This document shows positions 37,589 to 46,205 of a stretch of DNA of 64,000 bases, piece by piece. The notes under the pieces are model-generated. The model saw only the letters and a list, made by a program, of their open reading frames with translations, was not told the DNA's origin and did no database searches. Origin of the DNA: Arthrobacter crusticola (GTDB lineage Bacteria; Actinomycetota; Actinomycetes; Actinomycetales; Micrococcaceae). The stretch is from assembly GCF_004357995.1 (NCBI RefSeq), contig NZ_SMTK01000001.1, forward strand, positions 248,001-312,000, given 5' to 3'. Positions within the stretch are counted from its first letter, which is position 1; each line of letters opens with the position of its first letter. The position numbers and the translations under genes are program-made.

Positions 37589-38479
37589 ATGGAAGAGAAC
37601 CTGCAGCCCTCCAGCCCGGAACAAAGCGGGACGGAAACGGTTCCGACAGTCGGTGAGGTCCTGCTGGCCATCGAGGAACTCTGGCCCGAAAGCCTCGCCG
37701 AAGGCTGGGATGCCGTCGGCCTCGTGGCCGGCCGTGCGGACGTCGAGGTCAGCCGCATCCTCTTCGCCGTCGACCCCACCAGCGAGGTGCTCGACGAGGC
37801 CCTCGCCTGGGGCGCGCAGCTGATCATCTCCCACCACCCCCTGCTCCTGAAGCCGGTGAACTCGGTGGCTGCCACCGGACCGAAGGGGGAGGTGCTGCAC
37901 CGGCTGATCGAAAGCGGCTGCGCCCTGGCCACGGTGCACACCAACGGTGACAGCGCCGTGGGCGGGGTATCCGATGTCCTGGCCGACGCCTTCGGACTCA
38001 GCGAGGTAAAACCGCTCGTACGCTCCCAGGACGGCCTGCCCGAGGAGGGCATTGGCCGGGTGGGAAACCTCCCGGATGCCACCACCCTCGCCGACTTCGC
38101 CGAGTCCGTCTTCTCCATCCTTCCGTCGGTGGCCGGCGGCGTCCGGGTCGCCGGGGACAAGGACGGGCTGATCCGCAGGGTCGCCGTCTGCGGCGGCGCC
38201 GGCGACAGCCTGTTCGACGCCGTGCGTGCCAGCCAGGCCGATGTGTTCGTCACGGCCGACCTTCGCCACCACCCAGCGTCCGAGGCCCGGGAGCGGGCGG
38301 CGGGCGGACGGCCCTACCTGATCGACGTGTCGCACTTCGGCAGTGAGTGGCTTTGGCTCACACCGGCCGCCGCCGCGCTCGGCAACGTCCTGACCGACCA
38401 GGGCTTCCTGACCGACATCCGGGTCAGCAGCGTCAACACCGACCCCTGGGACTTCGTCCTCACCCCCGGCCACGCCTGA
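37589..38479 (+). CDS. Nif3-like dinuclear metal-centre protein
   Basis: 296 residues. Metal-binding signatures of the Nif3/YbgI/YqfO family are present: IISHHPLLLK (about 79-88), THTNGD-like VHTNGDS, and the C-terminal DVSHFGSEW with His and Glu. Proposed to be a hydrolase or a GTP cyclohydrolase I type 2-like enzyme in other species; no reaction can be stated here. In mycobacteria the order Nif3, C4-ribbon protein, RNase H is the same as in this window, which supports an old functional cluster. Confidence 0.92.
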   Translation: MEENLQPSSPEQSGTETVPTVGEVLLAIEELWPESLAEGWDAVGLVAGRADVEVSRILFAVDPTSEVLDEALAWGAQLIISHHPLLLKPVNSVAATGPKGEVLHRLIESGCALATVHTNGDSAVGGVSDVLADAFGLSEVKPLVRSQDGLPEEGIGRVGNLPDATTLADFAESVFSILPSVAGGVRVAGDKDGLIRRVAVCGGAGDSLFDAVRASQADVFVTADLRHHPASEARERAAGGRPYLIDVSHFGSEWLWLTPAAAALGNVLTDQGFLTDIRVSSVNTDPWDFVLTPGHA

Positions 38480-38632
38480 GCGTCCCGCCTCAGCAATGAA
38501 CCGGGCGGAACCGGCGCCCGGTCGACTGTGCGCGCCGCCCCGCAGCGGGACGGGTGGGATCCGTGGAGGTCTCCGCCGTCCGTGCAATAGGCTAGGACGG
38601 AACGTCAGTCGCCCACACACCGGAGGATAACC

Positions 38633-39373
38633 GTGGCCAAGGCTCCACCAGAGGAACAACTGCGACTGCTGGATCTGCAGGCGCTTGACTCCCGGCTGAA
38701 CCAGCTCCAGCGGCAGGCAGCGGTGGTGCGGAACAACCCCGAGATCACAGCCCTCCAGGCGAGGGTCGCCACGGTCGACGGCGAACTGGTCAAGGCCACC
38801 ACCGAGCTGGCCGACCTCGAGCGGGAGCTGACCCGCGCCGAGGACGACGTCCAGGCCGTCGTGACGCGCCTCGAGCGCGACGAACAGCGGCTCAACAGCG
38901 GCACGGGAACCTCGAAGGACCTCACGGCGCTGCAGAGCGAGGTCGCCTCCCTGACCCGCCGGCGCTCGGACCTCGAGGACGTCGAACTCGATGTCATGGA
39001 GCGGGTCGAACAGGCCCGCGCCGCGCAGCAGGAGGTCCAGCAGCGCACCGACTCCGTCCGCAGCGAACTGGCCGCGCTCGAAGCGGCACGGGATGCCGAG
39101 CTCGAAACGCTCGGGGCCCAGCGCGCCGAGGTGCAGGTCCAGCGCGATGAGCTCGCCTCGACCTTCGATGCCGCACTGCTCGGCCTGTACGAGAAGACGC
39201 TGGCACGCCGCGGCGTCGGGGCGGCGAGGCTTTTCCACGGCAAGTCCGAGGGCTCGGGCATGCAGCTCAGCCCCGGTGACCTCGCTGACATCTCCAAGGC
39301 GGCGGCGGACGACATCGTGATGTGCCCCGACTCGGGCTCCATCCTGGTGCGTTCCGCGGAGTGGGGACACTGA
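38633..39373 (+). CDS. coiled-coil protein of the C4 zinc-ribbon family, with the ribbon cysteines mostly lost
   Basis: 246 residues: a long antiparallel coiled coil (about 5-180, rich in Leu/Glu/Arg heptads) and a C-terminal segment that aligns with the C4 zinc ribbon of the CT398/Rv2229c type. Here the first Cys-x2-Cys is Ser205-x2-Ser208 and the second is Cys231-x2-Ser234, so only one cysteine remains in the protein and zinc cannot be held in the usual way. The start is GTG with GGAGGA. The RNase H-VOC gene follows 5 nt after the stop. The biochemical role is unknown. Confidence 0.85.
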   Translation: MAKAPPEEQLRLLDLQALDSRLNQLQRQAAVVRNNPEITALQARVATVDGELVKATTELADLERELTRAEDDVQAVVTRLERDEQRLNSGTGTSKDLTALQSEVASLTRRRSDLEDVELDVMERVEQARAAQQEVQQRTDSVRSELAALEAARDAELETLGAQRAEVQVQRDELASTFDAALLGLYEKTLARRGVGAARLFHGKSEGSGMQLSPGDLADISKAAADDIVMCPDSGSILVRSAEWGH

Positions 39374-39378
39374 CACCC

Positions 39379-40326
39379 GTGGGATTCGATGCAGAACTGT
39401 TCGACCCGCATGCCCGCGCCGGTGCGGACCCGTCGGGGGATGCGCCCCTGCTCGTCGTCGAGGCCGACGGCGGCTCCCGCGGCAACCCCGGGCACGCCGG
39501 CTACGGCGCGCTTGTCCGCGACCCGAAGACCGGCGCGATCCTGGTGGAGAAGGCCGAGTACATCGGGAAGGCCTCCAACAACGTGGCCGAGTATTCCGGG
39601 CTCGTGGCGGGCCTTGAACTGGCCAACGAGATCAATCCGGGCAGCCGGATCCACGTGAAGATGGACTCCAAGCTCGTCGTCGAGCAGATGTCGGGCCGCT
39701 GGCAGATCAAGCACGCCGATATGCGCACCCTCGCCGCGAAGGCCCGGAAGGTCGTCGATCCACGCCGGGTGACCTATGAGTGGATCCCGCGGGAGCGGAA
39801 CAAGGACGCCGACCGGCTGTCGAACGAAGCGATGGACGCCGGCATGTCGGGCGTTCCGTGGAAGCCGCGCACTCCGGCCTCGGCGGCCAAGGCACCCGAG
39901 GCGGTTCCCGAGCCGCCGGCACCGCCGCGGGCGCCGGGGCGGCTGCATCATCTTGAGGTATGGGTTGCCGACCTTGAGGCCGCCCGGAACAGCCTGGGTT
40001 GGCTGCTGGAGCGCCTCGGATTCGCCGAGAAGGACTCCTGGGCCGACGGCGTCAGCTACAGCGGCGAGGGGTTCTACCTCGTCCTTGAGTCCGGGCCCGA
40101 CGTTCACGCGGCACCGCACGAGCGCCGCCGTCCGGGCCTGAACCACCTGGCCTTCCGTGCAGGTACCCGCAGCGAGGTGGACCTGCTGGCCCGGCGCGCC
40201 GCGAGCCACGGCTGGACGCTGCTCTTCCCGGACCGGCACCCGTTCGCCGGGGGAGCCGAACACTATGCGGCTTACCTCGAGAACGCCGAAGGGTTCGAAG
40301 TGGAGCTGGTGGCCGACGCCGGCTAG
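39379..40326 (+). CDS. RNase HI fused to a VOC (glyoxalase-like) domain
   Basis: 315 residues in two domains joined by a Pro/Ala linker (163-187). The N-terminal RNase HI domain has all four carboxylates: Asp30 in EADGGSRGNPG, Glu71 in NNVAEYSGL, Asp96 in KMDSKLVVEQ and Asp145 in NKDADRL, so hybrid RNA cleavage is expected. The C-terminal domain (188-315) is VOC, with LHHLEVWVADLEAAR and possible metal ligands His190/191, Glu237, His256 and Glu309. The mycobacterial counterpart carries a CobC-type phosphatase instead. GTG 39379 is used; GTG 39361 is in frame and possible. Coupled to the ribbon-family gene. Confidence 0.88.
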   Translation: MGFDAELFDPHARAGADPSGDAPLLVVEADGGSRGNPGHAGYGALVRDPKTGAILVEKAEYIGKASNNVAEYSGLVAGLELANEINPGSRIHVKMDSKLVVEQMSGRWQIKHADMRTLAAKARKVVDPRRVTYEWIPRERNKDADRLSNEAMDAGMSGVPWKPRTPASAAKAPEAVPEPPAPPRAPGRLHHLEVWVADLEAARNSLGWLLERLGFAEKDSWADGVSYSGEGFYLVLESGPDVHAAPHERRRPGLNHLAFRAGTRSEVDLLARRAASHGWTLLFPDRHPFAGGAEHYAAYLENAEGFEVELVADAG

Positions 40327-40421
40327 CAGTGCCTCTGGTTCCGGCAGCGCACGCGGCCAGGCAGTGCACCATGTCCAGTAGCGCGCCCTAAGCAGTGCAC
40401 CCGCCTGCGGCAGGACCCGCC

Positions 40422-41186
40422 TCAGGCGTCGAGGACGAGGTTCAGACGGGCCGGTTTCTTCCCGGAGGCCGGCTCAAGCTCGGACCTCCATGCCTCGGAC
40501 GCCGCCGACAGCAGCTGATCCGGTGTCGAGGGCGCCTTGCCCCGCCGCGTCAGCAGGTGCCGGGCGAGGGCGCCGCGCGTGTGCTTGGCGAAGTGCGACA
40601 CCACTGTGCGCTTTCCGTCCCGCTCGGCAAAGACATTGACGGCCACGGTGCGCTCCGCCGGGGGAGTCCACGCCGAGGCATACGTGCTGGAGCGGCAGTC
40701 GATGATCAGGGACCCCTCGGAGTGGGCGCGCAGCGGGGCGTCGAGGACGTTCTTCCAGAAGGAGCCGAGCCTCCCGGCACCGGGCAGCGTCACGGACATG
40801 GCCAGGCGGTACGCCGGAATCGGGTCGCCGAAGCGCACCGCGCCCCAGAGCGCCGACACGACCACGATGTGCTCCCGGGCCTTCCGGCGCTGGGCGGGGG
40901 TCATCCCGTTGTAGTCCAGCGCGTCGTAGAGGACGCCCGTGTAGATGTTGTGGGCCGGGGCCGCGGGCTCGGTGTCGAGGGCTGTGTTGCGCAGGATCTC
41001 GGCCCCGAGCGATGCGCCGACGCCCAGCACCTCGTGCGCGTCGGGCGTGGCGCTGACGTCGCGCAGGGCCCGCAGGACCCGCTCCCGGGCGGGGTTCAGT
41101 TCGGGGAAGTGGAGATTGTCGAGGGATACCGGCACACCCTGCGCCGCCGCGGACTTACCTTCAGACGGGGGCAGCAAAATCAGCAC
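40422..41186 (-). CDS. yaaA: peroxide stress protein YaaA
   Basis: 254 residues of the DUF328 family, opening MLILLPPSEGK. In E. coli YaaA lowers free iron during peroxide stress and binds DNA; the mechanism is not fully known. Seen: ALWGAVRFGDPIPAYRLAM and the VNVFAERDGKRTVVSHFAK stretch (YaaA usually has VNLASxEYxK here). The GTG at 41186 has TAGAGT 6 nt upstream and no ribosome site, so it is probably leaderless. Divergent from the RNase P RNA gene; the promoters lie only about 30 bp apart. Confidence 0.94.
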   Translation of the reverse strand: MLILLPPSEGKSAAAQGVPVSLDNLHFPELNPARERVLRALRDVSATPDAHEVLGVGASLGAEILRNTALDTEPAAPAHNIYTGVLYDALDYNGMTPAQRRKAREHIVVVSALWGAVRFGDPIPAYRLAMSVTLPGAGRLGSFWKNVLDAPLRAHSEGSLIIDCRSSTYASAWTPPAERTVAVNVFAERDGKRTVVSHFAKHTRGALARHLLTRRGKAPSTPDQLLSAASEAWRSELEPASGKKPARLNLVLDA

Positions 41187-41192
41187 CCGAAT

Positions 41193-41198
41193 ACTCTA
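41193..41198 (-). promoter_or_regulatory. -10 element of a leaderless yaaA promoter
   Basis: On the minus strand TAGAGT, 6 nt, then GTG CTG ATT. The spacing fits transcription starting at the start codon. Confidence 0.5.
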
Positions 41199-41227
41199 CC
41201 GATTCCGGCCCGCGTCCGGGTTCACCG

Positions 41228-41233
41228 TACACT
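41228..41233 (+). promoter_or_regulatory. -10 element of rnpB
   Basis: TACACT lies 7 nt before the first base of the P1 helix of the RNase P RNA. The -35 region is not recognisable. Confidence 0.5.
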
Positions 41234-41240
41234 TGGAGGC

Positions 41241-41641
41241 GGATGGGTCGACCAGGCGGTCGCGTTGGCTGCGGGTCGGAAGATGCCGCAGGCACCGAGG
41301 AACGTCCGGGCTCCGCAGAGCAGGGTGGTGGGTAACGCCCACTCGGGGTAACCCGCAGGCCAGTGCCACAGAAAACAGACCGCTTCCCGGGGCCCTCGCG
41401 GTCGGAGGAAGTAAGGGTGAAAAGGTGGTGTAAGAGACCACCAGCGTGCCGGGTGACCGGCACGGCTCGGTAAACCCCACCCGGAGCAAGGCCAGACAGG
41501 GCGCATTTGAGGGCTGCTCGCCCGAGTGTCCGGGTAGGCCGCTGGAGGGCGTCGGCAACGGCGTTCGTAGATGGATGGCCGCCGCTCCCGCACCGGCAAC
41601 GGAGCGGGAGAACAGAACCCGGCGTACCGGTCGGCCCATCC
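41241..41641 (+). ncRNA. rnpB: RNase P RNA (type A)
   Basis: Catalytic RNA that matures the 5-prime ends of tRNAs. The ends pair as helix P1: GGATGGGTCGACC with GGTCGGCCCATCC. Conserved blocks are present in order: GAGGAACGTCCGGGCTCC, the AGGGTGAAAAGGTG and GTAAGAGACCACCAG stretches, and ACAGAACCCGGCGTACCGG near the end. About 400 nt, normal for actinobacteria. The protein subunit gene is not in the window. Confidence 0.96.
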
Positions 41642-41795
41642 CCCGACCGGCCCTGAGCGGTCCCCGGCGCGATCCGGGTTACCGCGCGGTAATGCGGCCG
41701 CGAACAATAGGCAGATTTAGTAAAAGGGTCAACCCACCGGAAAGTTTTTTCTTTCCGAACGTCCGCCCGGGTGATAGCAATCACACGCGCTCCGC

Positions 41796-41801
41796 TACTC
41801 T
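41796..41801 (+). promoter_or_regulatory. -10 element of the MFS gene
   Basis: TACTCT is followed by 6 nt and ATG 41808. This favours a leaderless start at 41808 over the GTG at 41802. Confidence 0.45.
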
Positions 41802-41807
41802 GTGTCA

Positions 41808-43088
41808 ATGACCGACACCGCCCCGCCGCGAAGGCACCTTCTGGTGCGCAACGCGGACTTCCGGTCGCTGTGGATCTCGGGTACGGCGGGGGTCTTTGGC
41901 AATGCCGTGACCGCCGTCGCCCTGCCGGTGGTAGCCGCCGTCGAACTCAACGCGAGCAACTTCGAAGTCGCCGCCCTCGCCGGAATGGTGTTCCTGCCCT
42001 GGCTGCTCTTCGGCCTTGTCATCGGCGTCTGGGTCGACCGGCTCCCGCGCAAACCGGTGATCCTCTGGTCGCTGGCGGTGCGGGTCGCCGTCCTGCTGAC
42101 CCTTCCGCTGGCCTACTGGCTGGGCATACTCACCACCGTCCATCTCTTCGCCGTCGCGTTCGCGGCCGGACTCACGTCCGTGTTCTTCAACCTTGCCGAC
42201 ACGGCCCTGGTGCAGCAGGCCGTCTCAAAGCATGAACTCGTAGAGGGGAACGGGCTCATGACCGGCTCGGGAGCAGCGGCCGATGCCGCAGGACGTTCCC
42301 TCGCCGGCTGGCTGACGACGGTCGCCGGGGCATCCAATTCACTCCTGGTGCAGGTGGGGGCCTCGCTGGTCTCCCTCGGGGCGGTCTCGCGCCTGAAGGT
42401 GCAGGAGGTGAAACTCGCGAAGACCGAACACCGCCTGCTTCGGGACATGGCCGACGGCATGAAATACACCTTCAGCACCGGGCCCCTGCGGGCCATCCTT
42501 TTCAACGCGGCGCTGTGGAACCTCGGTGGAAACATCGCCGCGTCCCTGATCGTGCTGCTGGTGCTGCGCACGCTCGGTGAATCCGAGGTGTGGCTGGGCC
42601 TGCTGCTCGCCAGTGCCTCCGCGGGAGGAGCGGTCGGGGGGATCTCCGCCAAGGCCATGAGTGAACGGTTCGGGTCCGGGCCGCTGTGGCGCTGGTCGAT
42701 GGTGCCCGGAGTGGCGGGCTATGCGTCCCTGCTGTTGATGACCCCGGGGTGGGGCATGCTCGTCGGCGTGCTGGGAATGTTCGTGATGGGCGCCAGCGTG
42801 GCCTGGAACATCGTCGTGGGCGCCAGTTTCCGGCAGCAGGTCTGTCCACCGGGGATGATGGGACGGCTGGGCGCCGCGTCCCGCACGGTGAGCTGGGGGA
42901 TGCTGGCCCTTGCGAGCTTCGCCGCGGGAACCCTCGCCCATCTCTTCGGGGTGCGGGAGGCCGTCCTGACCGGCGTCCTCATCGCCTGCGGGGCGCCGCT
43001 CATCGCCCTATTGGGGCCGTTGCGCCGGGTGCAGCGGCTCGAGGACCTCGAGCCGGCCCCCGAGGCGGACGGCGCCCAAGCACCCTGA
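41808..43088 (+). CDS. major facilitator superfamily transporter
   Basis: 426 residues, 10-12 hydrophobic segments, MFS fold of the MdtH/EntS-like efflux group. Seen: SLWISGTAGVFGNAVTAVALPVVA in the first helix pair and GVWVDRLPRKPVIL (about 68-81), the loop 2-3 signature GxxxDRxxRR/K. It probably exports a small molecule using the proton gradient; the substrate is unknown. Monocistronic. The gap before it (41642-41807) has a small hairpin with a T6 loop (41738-41757). Confidence 0.88.
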   Translation: MTDTAPPRRHLLVRNADFRSLWISGTAGVFGNAVTAVALPVVAAVELNASNFEVAALAGMVFLPWLLFGLVIGVWVDRLPRKPVILWSLAVRVAVLLTLPLAYWLGILTTVHLFAVAFAAGLTSVFFNLADTALVQQAVSKHELVEGNGLMTGSGAAADAAGRSLAGWLTTVAGASNSLLVQVGASLVSLGAVSRLKVQEVKLAKTEHRLLRDMADGMKYTFSTGPLRAILFNAALWNLGGNIAASLIVLLVLRTLGESEVWLGLLLASASAGGAVGGISAKAMSERFGSGPLWRWSMVPGVAGYASLLLMTPGWGMLVGVLGMFVMGASVAWNIVVGASFRQQVCPPGMMGRLGAASRTVSWGMLALASFAAGTLAHLFGVREAVLTGVLIACGAPLIALLGPLRRVQRLEDLEPAPEADGAQAP

Positions 43089-43136
43089 CCGCTGCTGCCG
43101 CAGGGCGGCGTCGGGCGTGTGCGTTGGAGCAGTGCG

Positions 43137-43709
43137 TCAGTGGCCGAATGGATCGGGGTCGACTCCCGGCAGCCAGGTGAGGCCCGGAACGCCCCACCCA
43201 TGGGCCTTCACCGCCTTCTTGGCCTTGCGGCCCTGGCGGGCATTGAGCCGGTCCACGTACAGCTTCCCGTCGAGATGGTCATACTCGTGCTGCATGCAGC
43301 GGGCGAACCAGCCGGTGGCCTCGAACTCCACAGGCTTCCCGTCGCCGTCGAACCCGGTTACCTTCACCCATTCGGCCCGCTTCAGCGGATAGGCCTCGCC
43401 GGGCACCGACAGACACCCCTCGGACTCCTCCTCGGGGTCCGGGTCGGCGCCCGAGATCTTGGAGGTGACCAGCGTGGGGTTGACCAGGACGCCGCGCGGC
43501 GGCACACCGTCGTCGTTCGCCATGCCGTATACGAAGATGCGCAGGCCCACGCCGATCTGCGGGGCGGCGAGCCCGACGCCGTTGGCCTTGTCCATGGTCT
43601 CGAACATGTCGGCGATCAGGGCTCGGAGCTCGTCGTCGAATGCTTCGACCTCTGCTGCCCTGCGGTGCAGGACGGGTTCTCCGACGATGGTCACTGGGTG
43701 AACAGCCAT
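43137..43709 (-). CDS. def: peptide deformylase
   Basis: Removes the formyl group from the N-terminal methionine of new proteins, using a metal ion. 190 residues. All three motifs are present: GVGLAAPQIG (about 42-51), EGCLSVPG, and QHEYDHLDG with the two metal-binding His and catalytic Glu. ATG 43709 with AAGGA upstream. Convergent with the MFS gene. Confidence 0.97.
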   Translation of the reverse strand: MAVHPVTIVGEPVLHRRAAEVEAFDDELRALIADMFETMDKANGVGLAAPQIGVGLRIFVYGMANDDGVPPRGVLVNPTLVTSKISGADPDPEEESEGCLSVPGEAYPLKRAEWVKVTGFDGDGKPVEFEATGWFARCMQHEYDHLDGKLYVDRLNARQGRKAKKAVKAHGWGVPGLTWLPGVDPDPFGH

Positions 43710-43774
43710 GGGTCCTTCCGGTGGTGCCGGGAGGACGGCCAGGGGCCTCCCGGGATGGTGACGTGGTGCCGGCG

Positions 43775-44929
43775 CTAGCCGGCGATCGAGCGGCCCACGG
43801 TCTCGCGCATGATTTCGCTTGTGCCGCCGAAGATGGTCAGCAGGCGTGCGGCGAGGAAAGCCTGCGACACGGGGTACTCAAGAATGTAGCCGTACCCGCC
43901 GTGCAGCTGGAGGCAGCGGTCGGTGATGGATTTGACCCGTTCACTGGCCCAAAGCTTGACCCGGGCGGCGGAGACGGCGTCGAGCCGGCCCTCGTTGAAG
44001 GCCGTCATGGCCGAATCCACGTAGGTTTCGGTGACTTCGACCTCGGTGAGGATGTCGGCGAGTTCGAACCGGGTGTTCTGGAAGTCCAGGATCCGTTCGC
44101 CGAACGCGTTGCGTTCGCGGGTGTAGGTGAGGGTCTGGGTGTAGATGGCGCGGGCGACGGCGGCCGATGCCACCGCGATGCCCAGGCGGCCCTGGGGGAG
44201 CTGCTCGAGGCTGTAGCGCAGGCCCGAGCCGACCTCGCCCACCACGTTGTTGCCGGGAACCCGCACCTTGTCGAAGAACAGTTCGGCGGTGTCCGAGGCC
44301 TTCAGGCCCATCTTGTCCAGCTGCCGGCCGGTCGAGTAGCCCTCGGTCTTCTCCACCATGAACAGCGTGAAGGAGTCGCTGGCGCCGCGGCCGCTCCCTC
44401 CGTCGGTGCGCGCGAGCACGAGCGAGGCATCGCCGGTGATGCCGTTGCCGATGAACGTTTTCTGTCCGCTCAGCAGCCAGTCGTCGCCGTCGCGGACGGC
44501 CTTGGTACGGATTCCGCGCAGGTCGCTGCCGGCGCCGGGTTCGGTCCACGCGACCGAGGTGACCTTCTCACCCGAGACCATGGCGGGCAGCCAGCGCTCC
44601 TTGAGGTCGTCGGAGCCGTAGGCCAGCAGGTGCGGCAGAACCATGTCGTCGTGGAGGTGAAAGGCCAGACCGACGGCGAGGTGGTTGCTCCGGGCGAACT
44701 CCTCGTCCAGGACGGCCCGGAACCGGTAGTCCGACATTCCGGCCCCGCCGAACTCCTCGGGCACGGCCATCCCGAGCAGGCCCTGCTCGCCGGCGGCTTC
44801 CCAAAGCCTGCGCGGCATGCGGTGCTCCCGGTCCCACTCCGCGTAATGCGGGGCGACCTCCCGGACGTTGAACTCGCGGGCAACTTCGCGGAATAGCTCG
44901 TGATCTTCTTCGAACACTCGGCGCTCCAT
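43775..44929 (-). CDS. acyl-CoA dehydrogenase
   Basis: FAD enzyme that introduces a trans-2 double bond into an acyl-CoA. 384 residues, typical. Seen: AWTEPGAGSD (flavin/substrate loop), GQKTFIGNG, the ATP-grasp-like QLHGGYGYILEYP and the terminal FGGTSEIMRE with the likely catalytic-base Glu region. The substrate chain length cannot be told. ATG 44929 has AGGAGTG upstream. It stands alone between def and tRNA-His. Confidence 0.93.
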   Translation of the reverse strand: MERRVFEEDHELFREVAREFNVREVAPHYAEWDREHRMPRRLWEAAGEQGLLGMAVPEEFGGAGMSDYRFRAVLDEEFARSNHLAVGLAFHLHDDMVLPHLLAYGSDDLKERWLPAMVSGEKVTSVAWTEPGAGSDLRGIRTKAVRDGDDWLLSGQKTFIGNGITGDASLVLARTDGGSGRGASDSFTLFMVEKTEGYSTGRQLDKMGLKASDTAELFFDKVRVPGNNVVGEVGSGLRYSLEQLPQGRLGIAVASAAVARAIYTQTLTYTRERNAFGERILDFQNTRFELADILTEVEVTETYVDSAMTAFNEGRLDAVSAARVKLWASERVKSITDRCLQLHGGYGYILEYPVSQAFLAARLLTIFGGTSEIMRETVGRSIAG

Positions 44930-44985
44930 GCGGCACTCCTCAGCGGTGTCAATGGCTCGGTTCCTTCGCCTGCCGGCAAAGCCCT

Positions 44986-45024
44986 GAAAAAACAACTGCC
45001 GCCCCGGAGGATCTCCGAGGCGGC
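44986..45024 (-). terminator. terminator of tRNA-His
   Basis: On the minus strand GCCGCCTCGGAG pairs with CTCCGGGGCGGC around ATC (two mismatches), followed by AGTTGTTTTTTC. It lies about 35 nt after the tRNA. Confidence 0.75.
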
Positions 45025-45060
45025 TCGTTGTGCCGGCCGTTGAAACGACCGGCCTCTTCG

Positions 45061-45134
45061 GGTGAGTAACGGGGGTTGAACCCGCGACCTCCTGGACCAC
45101 AACCAGGCGCTCTGCCAACTGAGCTATACCCACC
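45061..45134 (-). tRNA. tRNA-His(GUG)
   Basis: Minus-strand sequence begins GGTGGGTATAGCTC, with the extra G(-1) expected for histidine tRNA. The loop TTGTGGT gives anticodon GTG, and the T-arm is GGTTCAACC. Discriminator C; CCA is not encoded. Confidence 0.95.
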
Positions 45135-45280
45135 ATGCAGCCTTTTCGTTCCCCGGCCCGGTCTGCGCTCGGGCCCCGGATCGATTCGCTAAAGGCAGCG
45201 GAAACAAGTTTACACACTTTTTCGGATGCTTTTGCCACCACCCGTTCCGGCGCGGCCGAGCAGGCACCCGGTCCGGCCGA

Positions 45281-45883
45281 TCAGGCGTCCAGTTCCTGCG
45301 CCAAAGCCTTGCTCGCCGCCGAATCCGGGCCGGGGCTCGGCACGAAGACGGCCCGCCGGTAGTAGCGAAGCTCACGGATCGAGTCCTGGATGTCTCCCAG
45401 CGCGCGGTGTCCGCCGAGTTTGGCCGGGGCCTGGAAGTAGGCGCGGGTGAACCACCGACGTGCCAGTTCCTTGATCGTGGAGACGTCGATGATCCGGTAG
45501 TGGAGGTGCTCGATGACCCGGGGCATGTCCCGGGCAAGGAAGTTGCGGTCCGTCCCGACCGAGTTGCCGGCCAGCTGGGCCTTCCGCGGCTCCGGCACCC
45601 ATTCCTGGATGTACGCGAGGACCTTCTCCTCCGCCTCCTCCATGGACATCCCCTCAGGGAGCTCCTCCAGCAGGCCGGAGGTGGTGTGCATGGTGCGGAC
45701 GAAGTCACCCATTTGGGCCAGGGCTGCCGGGTCCGGAGCGATGACGACGTCGACGCCGTCGCCCAGAACGTTCAGCTCCGAGTCGGTGACCAGGACCGCC
45801 ACCTCGATGAGGGCATCGGTTTCGAGGCTGAGGCCGGTCATTTCGCAGTCGATCCAGACGATGTGTTCATTTGAGATTGGCAC
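45281..45883 (-). CDS. orn: oligoribonuclease
   Basis: DEDDh 3-to-5-prime exonuclease that finishes RNA decay by cutting 2-5 nt fragments, including linear c-di-nucleotides. 200 residues. Seen: WIDCEMTGL (10-18), LAGNSVGTDRNFL and GGHRALGDIQDSI carrying the remaining Asp and His. GTG 45883 is chosen: TACATT lies 6 nt upstream (leaderless) and the protein then begins MPISNEHIVWID, as in the family. A longer frame to 46081 is not supported. Confidence 0.96.
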   Translation of the reverse strand: MPISNEHIVWIDCEMTGLSLETDALIEVAVLVTDSELNVLGDGVDVVIAPDPAALAQMGDFVRTMHTTSGLLEELPEGMSMEEAEEKVLAYIQEWVPEPRKAQLAGNSVGTDRNFLARDMPRVIEHLHYRIIDVSTIKELARRWFTRAYFQAPAKLGGHRALGDIQDSIRELRYYRRAVFVPSPGPDSAASKALAQELDA

Positions 45884-45889
45884 CCGACC

Positions 45890-45895
45890 AATGTA
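45890..45895 (-). promoter_or_regulatory. -10 element of a leaderless orn promoter
   Basis: On the minus strand TACATT, 6 nt, then GTG CCA ATC. No ribosome site is present. Confidence 0.5.
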
Positions 45896-46205
45896 CCGCT
45901 GACGGGGCCCGGCCGCGGCGATCCGGTACCCCCGACGGGGGCATCCGGGAGCGGCAGCGGGGGTCCCCGGCCCGGCGCCGGTGACGGCGTTCACCGGGCC
46001 GGGCCGAGCGGCGCCGGTGCTAATATCGAGGCAGTCTGGGCGGGATCCCCGCGGACGGCCGGTCCGGAATCGTCGGGCCACCCGGTCCGCTCATGGGGAA
46101 CCACCGGGTGCCCGGTCGTTCCGTTCCGTCGTCCGATCCGGTGCCGACCGCGGGTCTTGGTGCGTCCAGCCCCGCCAGTGCCGACCAACGATTGGATACC
46201 CGTAG

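Noticed and set aside
40327-40421. Short GCAGTGCAC-like direct repeats after the RNase H fusion gene
   Set aside because: Three imperfect 8-9 bp copies in 95 bp with no symmetry or spacing rule; too weak to call.
41738-41757. Hairpin CGGAAAG-T6-CTTTCCG as the rnpB terminator
   Set aside because: The T-run is the loop rather than the tail, so it does not have terminator form; its role is unclear.
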